A stretch of 64,000 nt of DNA from Tenuifilaceae bacterium CYCD (lineage in GTDB: Bacteria > Bacteroidota > Bacteroidia > Bacteroidales > Tenuifilaceae), in NCBI GenBank assembly GCA_036322835.1, contig AP027304.1:2232001-2296000 (forward strand), read 5' to 3'. Every line of letters begins with the position of its first letter. Positions within the stretch are counted from its first letter, which is position 1. The notes under the pieces are model-generated. The model did not search any database. It was given only the letters and a program-made list of their open reading frames with translations, and was not told the DNA's origin. A program made the position numbers and the translations under genes. Positions 53,113-63,721 of the stretch are shown here, piece after piece.

Positions 53113-54081
53113 TTATACCATTCGTAAGAATTTGGCATTGTGCCAACCCCTTAAGAATTCATCAATCTGCATGGCTTTTTTCCCGGCTTGTTGAATGGTA
53201 AGGATATTTACCATTCCATTTCCGCATGTAACATGTAAAAACTTCTTGCCATCGGTTTGTATGGCACCGGAATCATGGTTTGTAGATTGACCTGTGGGTA
53301 ATGCTTTGAATATTTTGACTGGGACAGTGCTTTCAACTCCATCAACAGATATTATCATTTCGGTCCATGCCGCAGGATAAGGACATAATCCTCGAATAAA
53401 GTTGTGAACTTGTTCTGCAGGATTGCTCCAGTTTATTTTGCAGGTATCCTTGAATATTTTTGATGCAGATTTTATTTCGCCAACAATAAGTTTATTCTGG
53501 GGAATAGGAGTGAAGTTACCCTCAACCAATTTTTGAATTGTTTTTACGACCATTGCACCACCAAGGTACATCAACTTGTCGTGAAGCTCTCCAGCAGTTT
53601 CGTTTTTGCCAATCTCAACTTCCTGCTGGTCGATTACATTTCCCGTATCTATTTCTTTATCTAAAAGAAAAGTAGTAAGGCCTGTTTTTTTCTCGCCATT
53701 AATTACAGCCCAATTTATAGGTGCTGCACCTCTATACTGTGGCAATAACGATGCGTGTAAGTTGAAAGTCCCAAGTTTTGGTAGACTCCAAACAGTTTCG
53801 GGTAGCATGCGGAATGCAACTACTACTGCAATATCGGGCTTCAACTCTTTGAGTTGATTTATGAAATCCTCGTTTCGGAGTTTCTCGGGTTGAAGAACCA
53901 ATAGTCCTTTTTCCTCGGCAAACTGCTTTACGGGTGACGATTGTAGTTTTTGGCCGCGCCCAACAGGTTTGTCAGGAACAGTAACAATAGCAACCACATT
54001 GAAGCCAGCATCAACTATTGCCTTTAAAGGCTCAACTGCAAAATCTGGCGTTCCCATATAAACTATTCGAGGCGAGGTCAT
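53113..54081 (-). CDS. fmt: Methionyl-tRNA formyltransferase
   Basis: 322 residues. The formyltransferase domain begins RIVYMGTPDFAVEPLKAI and contains the catalytic NLHASLLPQYRGAAPINWAVINGE (Asn/His of the active site) and LLDKEIDTGNVI with the conserved Asp. The C-terminal OB-like domain (about 205-322) binds tRNA. It formylates Met-tRNAfMet for translation initiation in the cytoplasm. Confidence 0.96.
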   Translation of the reverse strand: MTSPRIVYMGTPDFAVEPLKAIVDAGFNVVAIVTVPDKPVGRGQKLQSSPVKQFAEEKGLLVLQPEKLRNEDFINQLKELKPDIAVVVAFRMLPETVWSLPKLGTFNLHASLLPQYRGAAPINWAVINGEKKTGLTTFLLDKEIDTGNVIDQQEVEIGKNETAGELHDKLMYLGGAMVVKTIQKLVEGNFTPIPQNKLIVGEIKSASKIFKDTCKINWSNPAEQVHNFIRGLCPYPAAWTEMIISVDGVESTVPVKIFKALPTGQSTNHDSGAIQTDGKKFLHVTCGNGMVNILTIQQAGKKAMQIDEFLRGWHNAKFLRMV

Positions 54082-54192
54082 TTTGTGTTAAGGCTAATTA
54101 TTTATTGGTTTATTGAGTTAATAAGTGAAAGAGTAAATAAGTTATAATTGACCTATTTTCTCATTGTCTTATTTCCTAATTCTCAAATTGAT

Positions 54193-55431
<1,239 letters not shown>

Positions 55432-56626
55432 TGTTTTGTACTCCTTTAAGATATTTAATAAGCCCAATTAGTAGGGCAAAATTCGTTATTAAAAAATGTG
55501 TTGCAAAGCGCAAAGGTAAAACATGTATATTAATACTCTTCAAAAAAATATCAATTAATGGCAACAGAAATATGCCAAGTTGCATTAATGCTAGAACTTT
55601 GAAGGAAAAAACAGAAAACGATAGGATTATACTAATTGCAAATATACATAGCATTAGTATTGGGCCAAACCATCTGATTACTTTGTGCGACAAAAATGCG
55701 AAGGCTATGGGGGTGTATATTGGCCATAGAAGATGCCGAAATTCTTTGAGGTTCTGAAAGTTGCCAGTTGCTATTCGGGTTTTACGTTTAAATTCTTGAG
55801 AAATGTTGTTAGAGACATCTTCAATTGCCAGTGCATTAAGGGAATTAATGCATTTTTTTCCTTTTTCGAGAACCTTCATGTTGATATAAAAATCATCAAC
55901 TAAAAAGTTTACAGGAGGCTTGGCGAAAAGTTCCTTCCGAATTGCGTAGCATCCACCAAAGGGACCAATCATTGCTCCCCAAATTTTACCTTCACGGTGC
56001 TTTATCATTACTTCTTGGGTAATGTAAGTGCTTTCCTGTATGGATATGCCTGTTTTCTTTAACCCTTTATTCACCATTTTCGAATCAACAAGTCCAATGG
56101 ATGTATCTTCGAAATGCTTAACTAGTTCATAAATAGTTGAATGGTTGAAAAGCACATTGGCATCTGTTGATATTAGAATGTCGCCTGCGGCACTATCAAC
56201 TAACTCATTTATGATAGCAATTTTACCTTGCCGTTTGTCGAAAACGGTAAATCTTAGATTTGGATATGTATTAGCCGCTTGCTGTAATATTGTGTTGGTC
56301 TTGTCGGTTGAGCAATCTGATCCTACAATTACTTCAAACTTGTTGTGCGGGTAATTGGTTTGCATTATACTGGCAATTTTTTGCTCCAGCACCATTTCTT
56401 CGTTATGAACTGCCATGATTACTGAAACAAAGGGCTGTGTGTCTGATGAATAAACGTAATTGTCGGTACTTGTTTTTTGAGGGACTAAAAGCCACAAAAG
56501 TGTTGGGTATAACACGTAAGTGTGAATGAGCAAGAATACGAGTACAAAAAATAAGATTGTCACTTTGGCTTTATAATTTGATCAAAAATACGAAAAAAGA
56601 ATTGCCTTTTAGCAATTATAAATAAG

Positions 56627-57853
56627 CTATGCTTGCTCACTCGCAATTTGCTGAATATAAAATGATAGTAACTTTTGTGTAATTACACTGTTGTTGAAAT
56701 TTGATTCAGCAAATAGCTGAGCCTGCTTTCCAATTTGAATAGTTTTTTGGGTGTTTGTAAGTAGCGAAATCAATGCATCTGATATTTGTTCGGGGGTTGA
56801 TGCAATTATTATCTCTGATCCATTTTTGGCGTTAATTCCCTCAGCACCAATTGGGGTGCTAACAATGGCTTTTCCTAAAGCCATGCCCTCAACGATTTTA
56901 ACTCGCATGCCGCTCCCTGATAGTATGGGGACAACCATGATGCCTTTAGTTCTAATGAACTCGACCGAGTTTTGGATTTCTCCGCAATATATTACCCCCG
57001 GAAATTTTTGCACTTTACTTACAAAATCATCGGGAGCATTCCTACCCGCAATATAAAAACGTGTGTTAGGCTCTTTATCGAGTATTCTGTTCCAACAGTT
57101 TTTTAAGAACCAAAGGATGCCTTCTTGATTTGGCAACCAGTCTAGTCCCCCTAGATGGAAGATCGAGTGCTCTTCGCTCTCGTTCTGTAATTCATTTATG
57201 TTGGCTTCAATGTAGTTGTAACCAACAGGACTAACCATGTATTTGCCGTTATACCCCAATTCTTTAAACCTGTTATAATCGCGGTCAGTTATAGGTATAA
57301 GGAGGTCTATCCTTGTAAGTAAGGTTGTTTCTGCTTTGCGGATGCGATTAGCCAAAATATTAAAATACAATTTTTTTACCAGGTTGCATTGGTTAGATGA
57401 TGCTCTTTGCCATATTTCGTTTTCGATATTGTGGGCTCGAAGGGCAATTTTGCCTTTATGCAGTCTGCGAATTAATGGAATGTATGAGTAAAGATATGCT
57501 CCCTCTAGTTGAACAATATCAAAGTGTTTGTTAGTTAGTATGCTGTGGAGTTGGTGCTCAAAGGCCTTGCTTCTGAATCGGGATGCATTATAGGGCTCGG
57601 CGGAGAAAAGTAGGTTGGCTATAGCTTTTACATTGTTAATGTTTGTATCAACATCAACAATGTCAATTTTTATTCGATTTTGAATGTGTTGAGGAAAATC
57701 GGCTATTGTTCTTTTGTGTTTGGGCGTGCTCATGGCCAAAATGGATACATTTGCGCCAGCATCTGTCAACCCTAAAATCATATTCATAGTTGCAATCGCT
57801 CCACCATCGTTTGGTGGATACGGAACTTTGTTTGCAAGTATCAATATATTCAT
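56627..57853 (-). CDS. Glycosyltransferase, GT4-like family
   Basis: 408 residues from ATG at 57853 (MNILILANKVPYPPNDGGAIATMN); a start five codons earlier is possible. GT-B fold: N-terminal acceptor half with a GG loop and FDIVQLEGAYLYSYIP (about 115-130), RAHNIENEIW (about 145), and donor half with HLGGLDWLPNQEGILWF, TRFYIAGRNAPDDF and the nucleotide-sugar motif LSGSGMRVKIVEGMALGKAIVSTPIGAEGI (about 310-340). It is a paralogue of the next gene upstream and probably extends a surface glycan. Confidence 0.9.
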   Translation of the reverse strand: MNILILANKVPYPPNDGGAIATMNMILGLTDAGANVSILAMSTPKHKRTIADFPQHIQNRIKIDIVDVDTNINNVKAIANLLFSAEPYNASRFRSKAFEHQLHSILTNKHFDIVQLEGAYLYSYIPLIRRLHKGKIALRAHNIENEIWQRASSNQCNLVKKLYFNILANRIRKAETTLLTRIDLLIPITDRDYNRFKELGYNGKYMVSPVGYNYIEANINELQNESEEHSIFHLGGLDWLPNQEGILWFLKNCWNRILDKEPNTRFYIAGRNAPDDFVSKVQKFPGVIYCGEIQNSVEFIRTKGIMVVPILSGSGMRVKIVEGMALGKAIVSTPIGAEGINAKNGSEIIIASTPEQISDALISLLTNTQKTIQIGKQAQLFAESNFNNSVITQKLLSFYIQQIASEQA

Positions 57854-58018
57854 TTTGGTATTATTCAAAATCGTTTTTAATAGAAATATTCGTAAAATGT
57901 AACGATTGCAGAAGTGTTTCGATACTGATTATTAGGTTGTATTATGTTTTTGGGGACAAAGTCAAGGTGTGTAGTAGAACGTGATGGTTTATACTTAAAT
58001 AATAAAGAGCGATTTTCA

Positions 58019-59242
58019 TCACAGATTATTGTTTGTTTTGCAAAGTTCGTTGTAGAAATGGGTTAGTTTTAATGCCAGATTAACAGCATCGTAATTGTTC
58101 GAGGCAAATTTATGTGCATTCTCTGCAAGATAGTTAACCGTTTCGGGGGAGTTTATTAAGTTGCAAACCGACGTTGCAAACACCTCTGGGGAGTCCGCAA
58201 TTAAAATTTGCTCGCCATGTTTTGCATCAATTCCTTTTGCAGCAACACTTGATGCTACAATTGCCTTTTTTAAAAACATCCCCTCAATTATTTTTACCCT
58301 AATTCCACTTCCCGCAAGCAAAGGGACTATCATTATGGGAAATTTACTGAGGAATTCGGCGGATTCGGCAACTTGACCATGAAAAACGATATTCCGTTCA
58401 ACCATTAGCCTTTCGGCAAGTTCTTCCGATGCATTCCGACCCGCAATGTGCAATTCAATATTTGGGATCTCGGCCTGAATTCTTGGCCATACCCAGTCTA
58501 TAAACCAGAATAAACCTTCGGTATTGGATGTCCAGTCTAATGCTCCAATGTAGCATATTGCTGGATTTTCTAGTTTTTCAGCATCGTATTCCTTATAATT
58601 AGGAAAATATCCCGCAGGTATTGTAATGGACGGTTTTCTGAAATTGTTATTCAGAAACCAGTCTCTGTCAGGGTTGCTAATCGCAACCAGTGCATCAACA
58701 CGTTTGCCAAGTTTTTGCTCAAGATAGGCTAGCCTTTTGGAGATATGTTTAAAGTACCATGCTTTAAATTTGCTATCTGCATCGCGGGCTAAGTTTTCCC
58801 AGATTATATGTTCTACGTTGTGGGCGCGCATAACAATGGGCCCATCAAATGCGTTCCGAATAGTTTTTATGTAGGGAGCAAGGTATAAACCTTCGAGTTG
58901 AACCAGATCAAAGTTTTTTTCTTTTATGGTTCTATGAAGCAATATTTTGAAGGTAGGCGTTAAGTAACGTTGAATGTTATAGGGTTTTCGCGTAAATACT
59001 ACATTGAATAAACCGTTTAGTATGGTTGTTTTTAGATGAATATGTAGTATCTCAAAGTTAATTTGTGCATGAATTTCGGATGGAATCCTTTCCATTGAGC
59101 TGGGATGCTTTGGAGTACTCAAAGTGAGTACTGATACATCATTGCCTGCATTCGCAAGCCCTAAACACATATTTAATGTTGCAAGTGAGCCTCCATCAAC
59201 GGGGGGGTATGGCGGTTTGTGTGCAACAATTAATATTTTCAT
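58019..59242 (-). CDS. Glycosyltransferase, GT4-like family (paralogue)
   Basis: 407 residues with the same layout as its neighbour: MKILIVAHKPPYPPVDGGSLATLNM, FDLVQLEGLYLAPYI, MRAHNVEHIIWENLAR, CYIGALDWTSNTEGLFWFIDWV and LLAGSGIRVKIIEGMFLKKAIVASSVAAKGI. The two are clearly duplicates and likely add successive sugars. It is 176 bp upstream of the paralogue in the same orientation. Confidence 0.9.
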   Translation of the reverse strand: MKILIVAHKPPYPPVDGGSLATLNMCLGLANAGNDVSVLTLSTPKHPSSMERIPSEIHAQINFEILHIHLKTTILNGLFNVVFTRKPYNIQRYLTPTFKILLHRTIKEKNFDLVQLEGLYLAPYIKTIRNAFDGPIVMRAHNVEHIIWENLARDADSKFKAWYFKHISKRLAYLEQKLGKRVDALVAISNPDRDWFLNNNFRKPSITIPAGYFPNYKEYDAEKLENPAICYIGALDWTSNTEGLFWFIDWVWPRIQAEIPNIELHIAGRNASEELAERLMVERNIVFHGQVAESAEFLSKFPIMIVPLLAGSGIRVKIIEGMFLKKAIVASSVAAKGIDAKHGEQILIADSPEVFATSVCNLINSPETVNYLAENAHKFASNNYDAVNLALKLTHFYNELCKTNNNL

Positions 59243-59283
59243 GGCTCATTAGGTTTGGGGCTTGTTTCAATTTGCAGGTACAG

Positions 59284-60756
59284 TTATTCCTTGCTGCTCA
59301 CCATTTTCTTTTTCAACTTTGATTTTAGGTGTAAGAATTTTTTAGCGGCCTCAATGTAGAAGTCTGCATTCATTATTGCCGAATCGTTTGTGGCTTTGTA
59401 TGAAAGGAATATCCCTAAGGGAAGAAGTATAAAGGACGAAACCCACATGCCCGTGGCAGGATCCCAAATAAGTTCACGGGCAAACTTTTCACCAGTTATT
59501 GTAATAATGTAGTAAATAATAAAGAATAGCACAGAAATTACAACGGGCATCCCCAATCCCCCTTTTCTGATAATAGCTCCAAGAGGTGCTCCGATGAAAA
59601 AGAATACAAAGCAGGCAAAGGAAAGGGTGAATTTTCTATTCCATTCAATTTTATGACGAACAATGTATTTTTGTTTGTGAAAGAATTCGTCTTTTGTTGA
59701 TGAAATATAACTTTTCGAAGACCTTGCATAATCTAGTGCTCGTTGAACCGCATTCTGCTGTTGCGAAACGGGGAGCGTTTTATACAAGGAGTCCACATTT
59801 ATTTTATAGTATGTTTTTGCCTCAACTTTTCGTGAGTGCCAATTAGTATTCCGCATCAAACTGTTTCGGGTAACATTTTTTGAGAATGCTTCCGATTGAA
59901 TATTAAAATTGTAAGTAAGAGAATCTCTTGCCTTGCTCAGCTGGGCGAGATTCATGGCTTGGTAGCTGTCTTTAAAAAGATTATCATCGGTTCGTTGAAG
60001 ACCAAAGCCCTGCAATTCGAAAACGATAACTTGTTTTTCGAATATTTGTTTTTGAGCTGGATATTTGCTTGTGGGATTTTTCTTAGGGGTTTTACTATCT
60101 GTTACCTCTTTGTATGTGTAGCCATTAAAAAGTGTTGCTACCAAAAACTTTTGATCCGATGTGGGTTTCATGTACCCGGAATCGGCATAGGTAACTGTAG
60201 TATTACCTACATCGGAGCTGTGATCGTATATGAGAATGTTTTTTAATAGGCTTGTCTTGGGGTCCTTATCTGCCACCTTAATGCTATATCCTTCTATAAG
60301 ATTCGTGAATACTCCCTCCTTTATTATTAATTCGGGCTTTTGCTGCTTAACGGAATAAAGTAACGATGCAATTTTTAGGTTAGTGTAAGGAAGCACATTG
60401 TTGGAAAAGAAAAATGCCCCTATACTGATGAATATTGTTACAAAAATCAGTGGGGTCATAATTTTGGGCAACGATATACCCGCCGATTTCATGGCTAAAA
60501 GTTCGTTGTTTTCGCCAAGGTTGCCCATGGTCATTAGCGAAGCTAAAAGGGTCGCCAACGGGAGTGCCATGGGAACTAATCCAGCTGATGCGTATAGCAA
60601 TAGCTCCGAGATAACATTCCAATCTAGGCCTTTGCCAACAAGATCATCGATGTACTTCCAGAGGAATTGCATCAATAGAATAAACATGACAATGAAGAAT
60701 GTCATTACCAGTGGGCCTAAATAGGACTTTAGGATGAATTTATGAAGCGTTTTCAC
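59284..60756 (-). CDS. LptF/LptG family permease (YjgP/YjgQ)
   Basis: 490 residues. Three N-terminal membrane helices (LGPLVMTFFIVMFILLMQFLW; LLLYASAGLVPMALPLATLLASL; IMTPLIFVTIFISIGAFFF), a large periplasmic beta-jellyroll region (about 130-360) and three C-terminal helices (for example FTLSFACFVFFFIGAPLGAIIRKGGLGMPVVISVLFFIIYYI). These match the lipopolysaccharide transport permeases that pair with LptB. Whether it is LptF or LptG is not clear; the second paralogue is not in the window. Confidence 0.92.
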   Translation of the reverse strand: MKTLHKFILKSYLGPLVMTFFIVMFILLMQFLWKYIDDLVGKGLDWNVISELLLYASAGLVPMALPLATLLASLMTMGNLGENNELLAMKSAGISLPKIMTPLIFVTIFISIGAFFFSNNVLPYTNLKIASLLYSVKQQKPELIIKEGVFTNLIEGYSIKVADKDPKTSLLKNILIYDHSSDVGNTTVTYADSGYMKPTSDQKFLVATLFNGYTYKEVTDSKTPKKNPTSKYPAQKQIFEKQVIVFELQGFGLQRTDDNLFKDSYQAMNLAQLSKARDSLTYNFNIQSEAFSKNVTRNSLMRNTNWHSRKVEAKTYYKINVDSLYKTLPVSQQQNAVQRALDYARSSKSYISSTKDEFFHKQKYIVRHKIEWNRKFTLSFACFVFFFIGAPLGAIIRKGGLGMPVVISVLFFIIYYIITITGEKFARELIWDPATGMWVSSFILLPLGIFLSYKATNDSAIMNADFYIEAAKKFLHLKSKLKKKMVSSKE

Positions 60757-60834
60757 TTAGTCTTAATTAATGGAAAAATACAAGACAAATGTAATTGTTT
60801 TTCCAATAAGTAAAAGACAAAAAGCCTATAAAGG

Positions 60835-61230
60835 TTATGCCCCAATAACTCTTTTTAACTCATTAATTTGGTGATTCCATAGCGATATAGCTGCCTCTGC
60901 ATCGTCTTCGTCCTCTATTTCTTCGGTAACAATCAAGGAGAGTTCCCCGGTAATATCGTCCTTCAATAGTTTAAAGGCGAAGTGGGTTAGGTCATCGGAG
61001 TCTATCCAGCGAAATTTGACAAATTTATTTTCTTTACGTTCTATCAGTTCGGCTTCGCGGGTGGCATTGTCCCATATAAATGTAAAAACATTCCCTCGGA
61101 GGTTTACGTCGTCGGCAAACCACTCCGATAGTCCATGAGGTGTGCATAATCGCTGGAAAATAATATTGGCAGTTGAGTTTACCGTGTACTCCAGCTCTAC
61201 CTTGTTTGCTACCTTCACATCTACGTTCAT
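60835..61230 (-). CDS. START-like (SRPBCC) domain protein
   Basis: 131 residues. The single domain starts VELEYTVNSTANIIFQRLCTPHGLSEWFADDVNLRGNVFTFIW, typical of START/AHSA1-like ligand-binding folds found across Bacteroidota. The Glu-rich EEIEDEDDAEAAISLW near the end precedes the long C-terminal helix. There is no signal peptide, so it is cytoplasmic. The ligand is unknown. Confidence 0.85.
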   Translation of the reverse strand: MNVDVKVANKVELEYTVNSTANIIFQRLCTPHGLSEWFADDVNLRGNVFTFIWDNATREAELIERKENKFVKFRWIDSDDLTHFAFKLLKDDITGELSLIVTEEIEDEDDAEAAISLWNHQINELKRVIGA

Positions 61231-61370
61231 GGCAAATGATTTTTAGTTAACTTAATGCAATATATTATTTAATATCAGATTCCGATTGTTTATCAACTAG
61301 TTATTTATTAACAGCGGGTGTTGATATCCAAGAATTAGACCAAACTTTTGCAGTTTTTACCACGACGATA

Positions 61371-61401
61371 TTTGGTGATAAAAAATTATTTTATACTTTT
61401 G
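61371..61401 (+). promoter_or_regulatory. Consensus Bacteroidota promoter for tRNA-Met
   Basis: TTTG at 61371-61374 and TACTTTTG at 61394-61401 are separated by 19 bp, an exact match to the phylum consensus TTTG-N19-TAnnTTTG. Confidence 0.8.
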
Positions 61402-61416
61402 CACCGCTAAACCGAT

Positions 61417-61490
61417 GGCGAGGTAGCTCAGCTGGTTAGAGCGCATGATTCATAATCATGAGGTCGGCGGTTCAATCCCGCCTCTCGCTA
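61417..61490 (+). tRNA. tRNA-Met (CAU), elongator type
   Basis: A 74-nt cloverleaf: acceptor GGCGAGG / TCTCGCT (two G-T wobbles), D stem GCTC/GAGC, anticodon arm CATGA-TTCATAA-TCATG with anticodon CAT, T stem GGCGG/CCGCC with TTCAATC loop, discriminator A. CCA is not encoded. The three G-C pairs of initiator tRNA are absent from the anticodon stem, so it is elongator Met. A tRNA-Ile2 with modified C34 cannot be excluded from sequence. Confidence 0.93.
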
Positions 61491-61492
61491 CG

Positions 61493-61518
61493 AAGGGGAA
61501 CAATCGTTCCCCTTTTTT
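61493..61518 (+). terminator. Rho-independent terminator after tRNA-Met
   Basis: AAGGGGAAC / GTTCCCCTT pair around AATC, followed by a T run. It starts 3 bp after the tRNA. Confidence 0.88.
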
Positions 61519-61540
61519 ATTTGAACATGAAGGGCGATTG

Positions 61541-62716
61541 CTAGTTAATCGCGATAACCTTAACTGAAATTTCGGGCATATATCCAGCATTTAGAATGGC
61601 CGCTAAGTTGGAGGCCTCCTCCGAGGTGAAGTCGCCAGTTATTTGTGATTTCCCTGATTCAATAGAGGCTTGTACGAATGGTGCTGTGTATAGAACATTG
61701 TCAAGTACTATTGCTATTTGCAATCCAATATTTTCGGCAGTGAGTCTCTGCCATACTCTGGCACCTTCGGCGTTCATCTCCATCAGTACACTTGGGTAGT
61801 TTGATGTTTCGGCCTTGGCATTAACAATGCATTGGCTGGTTAAAGGGGCTTCGCCGCTGCGGGAACTAATTTTAAGGGCATAAAGTTGTACGTAATCCTC
61901 GTCGCTATACCGAACTTTAGTTGACCAAATAAATTTTAAATCTCTTGGGAGCATTCCAATAATGCTGGGCATCCTCAAATATTGGTTAACCATAGCGGTA
62001 TCGTTTATGTGGGTGGTGCCAATAAGCGCCCCGCGCTGTAATTGACCATCGGATGAGGTTGCTGGGTTTAAAATTTCGAATAATGATTTGTTGGTGGAAT
62101 TGTTTGCAATTGTTTTGGTTTCGTTGTTTGCATTGTTCAAAAAGTCCCAGATAGATGAAATTTCATAGGTTTCCCAGAACTCTAAATTTCCTCTTTTTTC
62201 TAGTAGCGGTTTGATTTGGCTTTCATCTACTTTTCTATTAACTGTGATTGTATATGAGTTACTTTCGGCTGACTCGTTTATAATAACTTCAAGTTTGTTG
62301 AGCAGGCTTGTGGGCAGAGCAAATTCGATTCTCTTTTTTAGTATTTCAGCTGTTTTTTGCTTAGTTTGCTTGATGTCATCTTTCAAAATGCTTAGTATTT
62401 CCTGGTTTGTAGAGTTGAAATGTATTCTATCACTGAATTCAAAGGTGTTGAAAATTGAGGCTAGGAGAAACTCCGGTTGTAATTCATCTATCGTTTTCTC
62501 AAAAGTTGTTACGAACTCCTCCTTTGCGGGGTCGTAGTTCTTGAGGGTTTGCTCAAAAACTGCGTTGAATGTGGAATCGTTGGAGTGACCAGATAGAGAA
62601 TGAAAATACTCAGCTTCGGATAGCTGTAGCTTTATTTCAGTTTTTTCTTTGTGCTGGGTGCAGCTGATAACGAAAAAAAGAAATAAAATGGAGTAGACTA
62701 ATTTGTGGTTATTCAT
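61541..62716 (-). CDS. Lipoprotein equivalent to the SecD periplasmic (P1) domain
   Basis: 391 residues. The signal peptide ends in a lipobox (FFVISC, Cys19). The body follows the long Bacteroidota SecD P1 region: KTAEILKKRIEFALPTSLLNKLEVI (about 117-140), LLEKRGNLEFWETYE (about 172-186), and the head domain PSVLMEMNAEGARVWQRLTAENIGLQIAIVLDNVLYTAPFVQASIESGKSQITGDFTSEEASNLAAILNAGYMP (from about 310). The protein ends exactly where SecD's membrane helices would start, so none of the RND-type helices are present. It could assist protein release from the membrane or be a secreted paralogue with a new role. Confidence 0.82.
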   Translation of the reverse strand: MNNHKLVYSILFLFFVISCTQHKEKTEIKLQLSEAEYFHSLSGHSNDSTFNAVFEQTLKNYDPAKEEFVTTFEKTIDELQPEFLLASIFNTFEFSDRIHFNSTNQEILSILKDDIKQTKQKTAEILKKRIEFALPTSLLNKLEVIINESAESNSYTITVNRKVDESQIKPLLEKRGNLEFWETYEISSIWDFLNNANNETKTIANNSTNKSLFEILNPATSSDGQLQRGALIGTTHINDTAMVNQYLRMPSIIGMLPRDLKFIWSTKVRYSDEDYVQLYALKISSRSGEAPLTSQCIVNAKAETSNYPSVLMEMNAEGARVWQRLTAENIGLQIAIVLDNVLYTAPFVQASIESGKSQITGDFTSEEASNLAAILNAGYMPEISVKVIAIN

Positions 62717-62857
62717 GACTTTGGTTTTAGGTTTGATTTAAGTGGTTAAGTTAGTCTATTTTGTTGATTAAGTAAGTTTTGTCTATTGAATTTTGGTTAA
62801 TTTGGTGTAGTTTTCTGTCGCAGATTTATGATGAACTTTTAAGGGGGAGTTAATTTC

Positions 62858-63207
62858 ATGGATAAAATGGTGTTCTCTGCTATTATTGAGCAGAATAAGG
62901 GAATAGATGCAGCATATGTAAGATTCCCTTACGATACCGAGAAACTTTTCGGCACAAAAGGGCAGGTTAAGATAGTAGCAACATTTAAAAGATACTCAGG
63001 AGCGAACAGTTATAATTCCACCAGATGTTCAGGCGTTGTTCAATGCTAATAATGATGCAAGGGAATCTTTCGACACCCAGTCGTACACCAACCGTAAGGA
63101 GCATATTGCTTGGATTGGATCGGGAAAAAAAGGCCGAAGTTCGTGCTAAAGGGCTTGATGAGTTTGTGGTAAAACTTAAGAATAGAAAGAAATTGACTGA
63201 AAAGTAA
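62858..63207 (+). pseudogene. Decayed DUF1905/YdeI-like gene
   Basis: The start matches DUF1905 (VFSAIIEQNKGIDAAYVRFPYDTEKLFGTKGQVKIVATF). Near 62980 the frame shifts and the conserved middle of the domain is missing. In a second frame TVIIPPDVQALFNANNDARESFDTQSYTNRKEHIAWI continues (63005-63120), and after another shift near 63125 the C-terminus EKKAEVRAKGLDEFVVKLKNRKKLTEK follows. At least one deletion and two frameshifts have inactivated it. Intact relatives are about 150 residues. Confidence 0.8.
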
Positions 63208-63261
63208 TTTTCTCGTATTTGAATGGTTGCGAGTGCTTCCATTTAAACAGTAAATCAATTG

Positions 63262-63720
63262 CTATTCTTTGTTTTTGCTGTTTTTCATTTGACTTATTAA
63301 ATCTTTTGCATTAATAATGGGTAGTGGAAATTTAGCCATTTGCGAGCCTCTCGTTTTTGTTGAGAGTATACCACGGGCTGTACCTATACTAACGCCCAAG
63401 AGTGTTGCCATTAAATCATCAACAATATTTACTCTTTTTTTGTCTTCATATTGTTTTACTGCATTTCGCAGGTTGATGATGTGAAAAACTATTTCACTTT
63501 CCAATGAGGTTACAATTTCATTATTTGTTAGAGTGTAATTGACTAGTAACCTAAGTGTAATTAGTTCCTCGTCTAAGTTGATGTTGATGTTTAGACCAAT
63601 GCCATAAACTAGATTTTTCCCAAGAACTACTTCGTCTTCAGATATAGGCAAAGGTTTGTTTGAAAACGAAATTTCATTGATTTCCTTTATTCCAATTTGT
63701 AAATCAATTTTTTCTGGCAT
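63262..63720 (-). CDS. Uncharacterised protein, possibly SecB-like
   Basis: 152 residues without a signal peptide. Its pattern is beta strands (ISFSNKPLPISEDEVVLGKNLVYGIGLNININLDEELITLRLLVNYTLTNNEIVTSLESEIVFHI) then helices, and it ends GVSIGTARGILSTKTRGSQMAKFPLPIINAKDLI, close in layout to SecB's FPYaRe...GfPpl.L.pinF. The upstream HTH gene ends 1 bp before it. An HTH antitoxin with a SecB-like chaperone suggests a toxin-antitoxin-chaperone module, but the toxin would be outside the window. The SecB assignment is tentative. Confidence 0.55.
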   Translation of the reverse strand: MPEKIDLQIGIKEINEISFSNKPLPISEDEVVLGKNLVYGIGLNININLDEELITLRLLVNYTLTNNEIVTSLESEIVFHIINLRNAVKQYEDKKRVNIVDDLMATLLGVSIGTARGILSTKTRGSQMAKFPLPIINAKDLISQMKNSKNKE

Positions 63721-63721
63721 A

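Noticed and set aside
61417-61490. Initiator tRNA-fMet
   Set aside because: The anticodon stem lacks the three consecutive G-C pairs typical of initiator tRNA.
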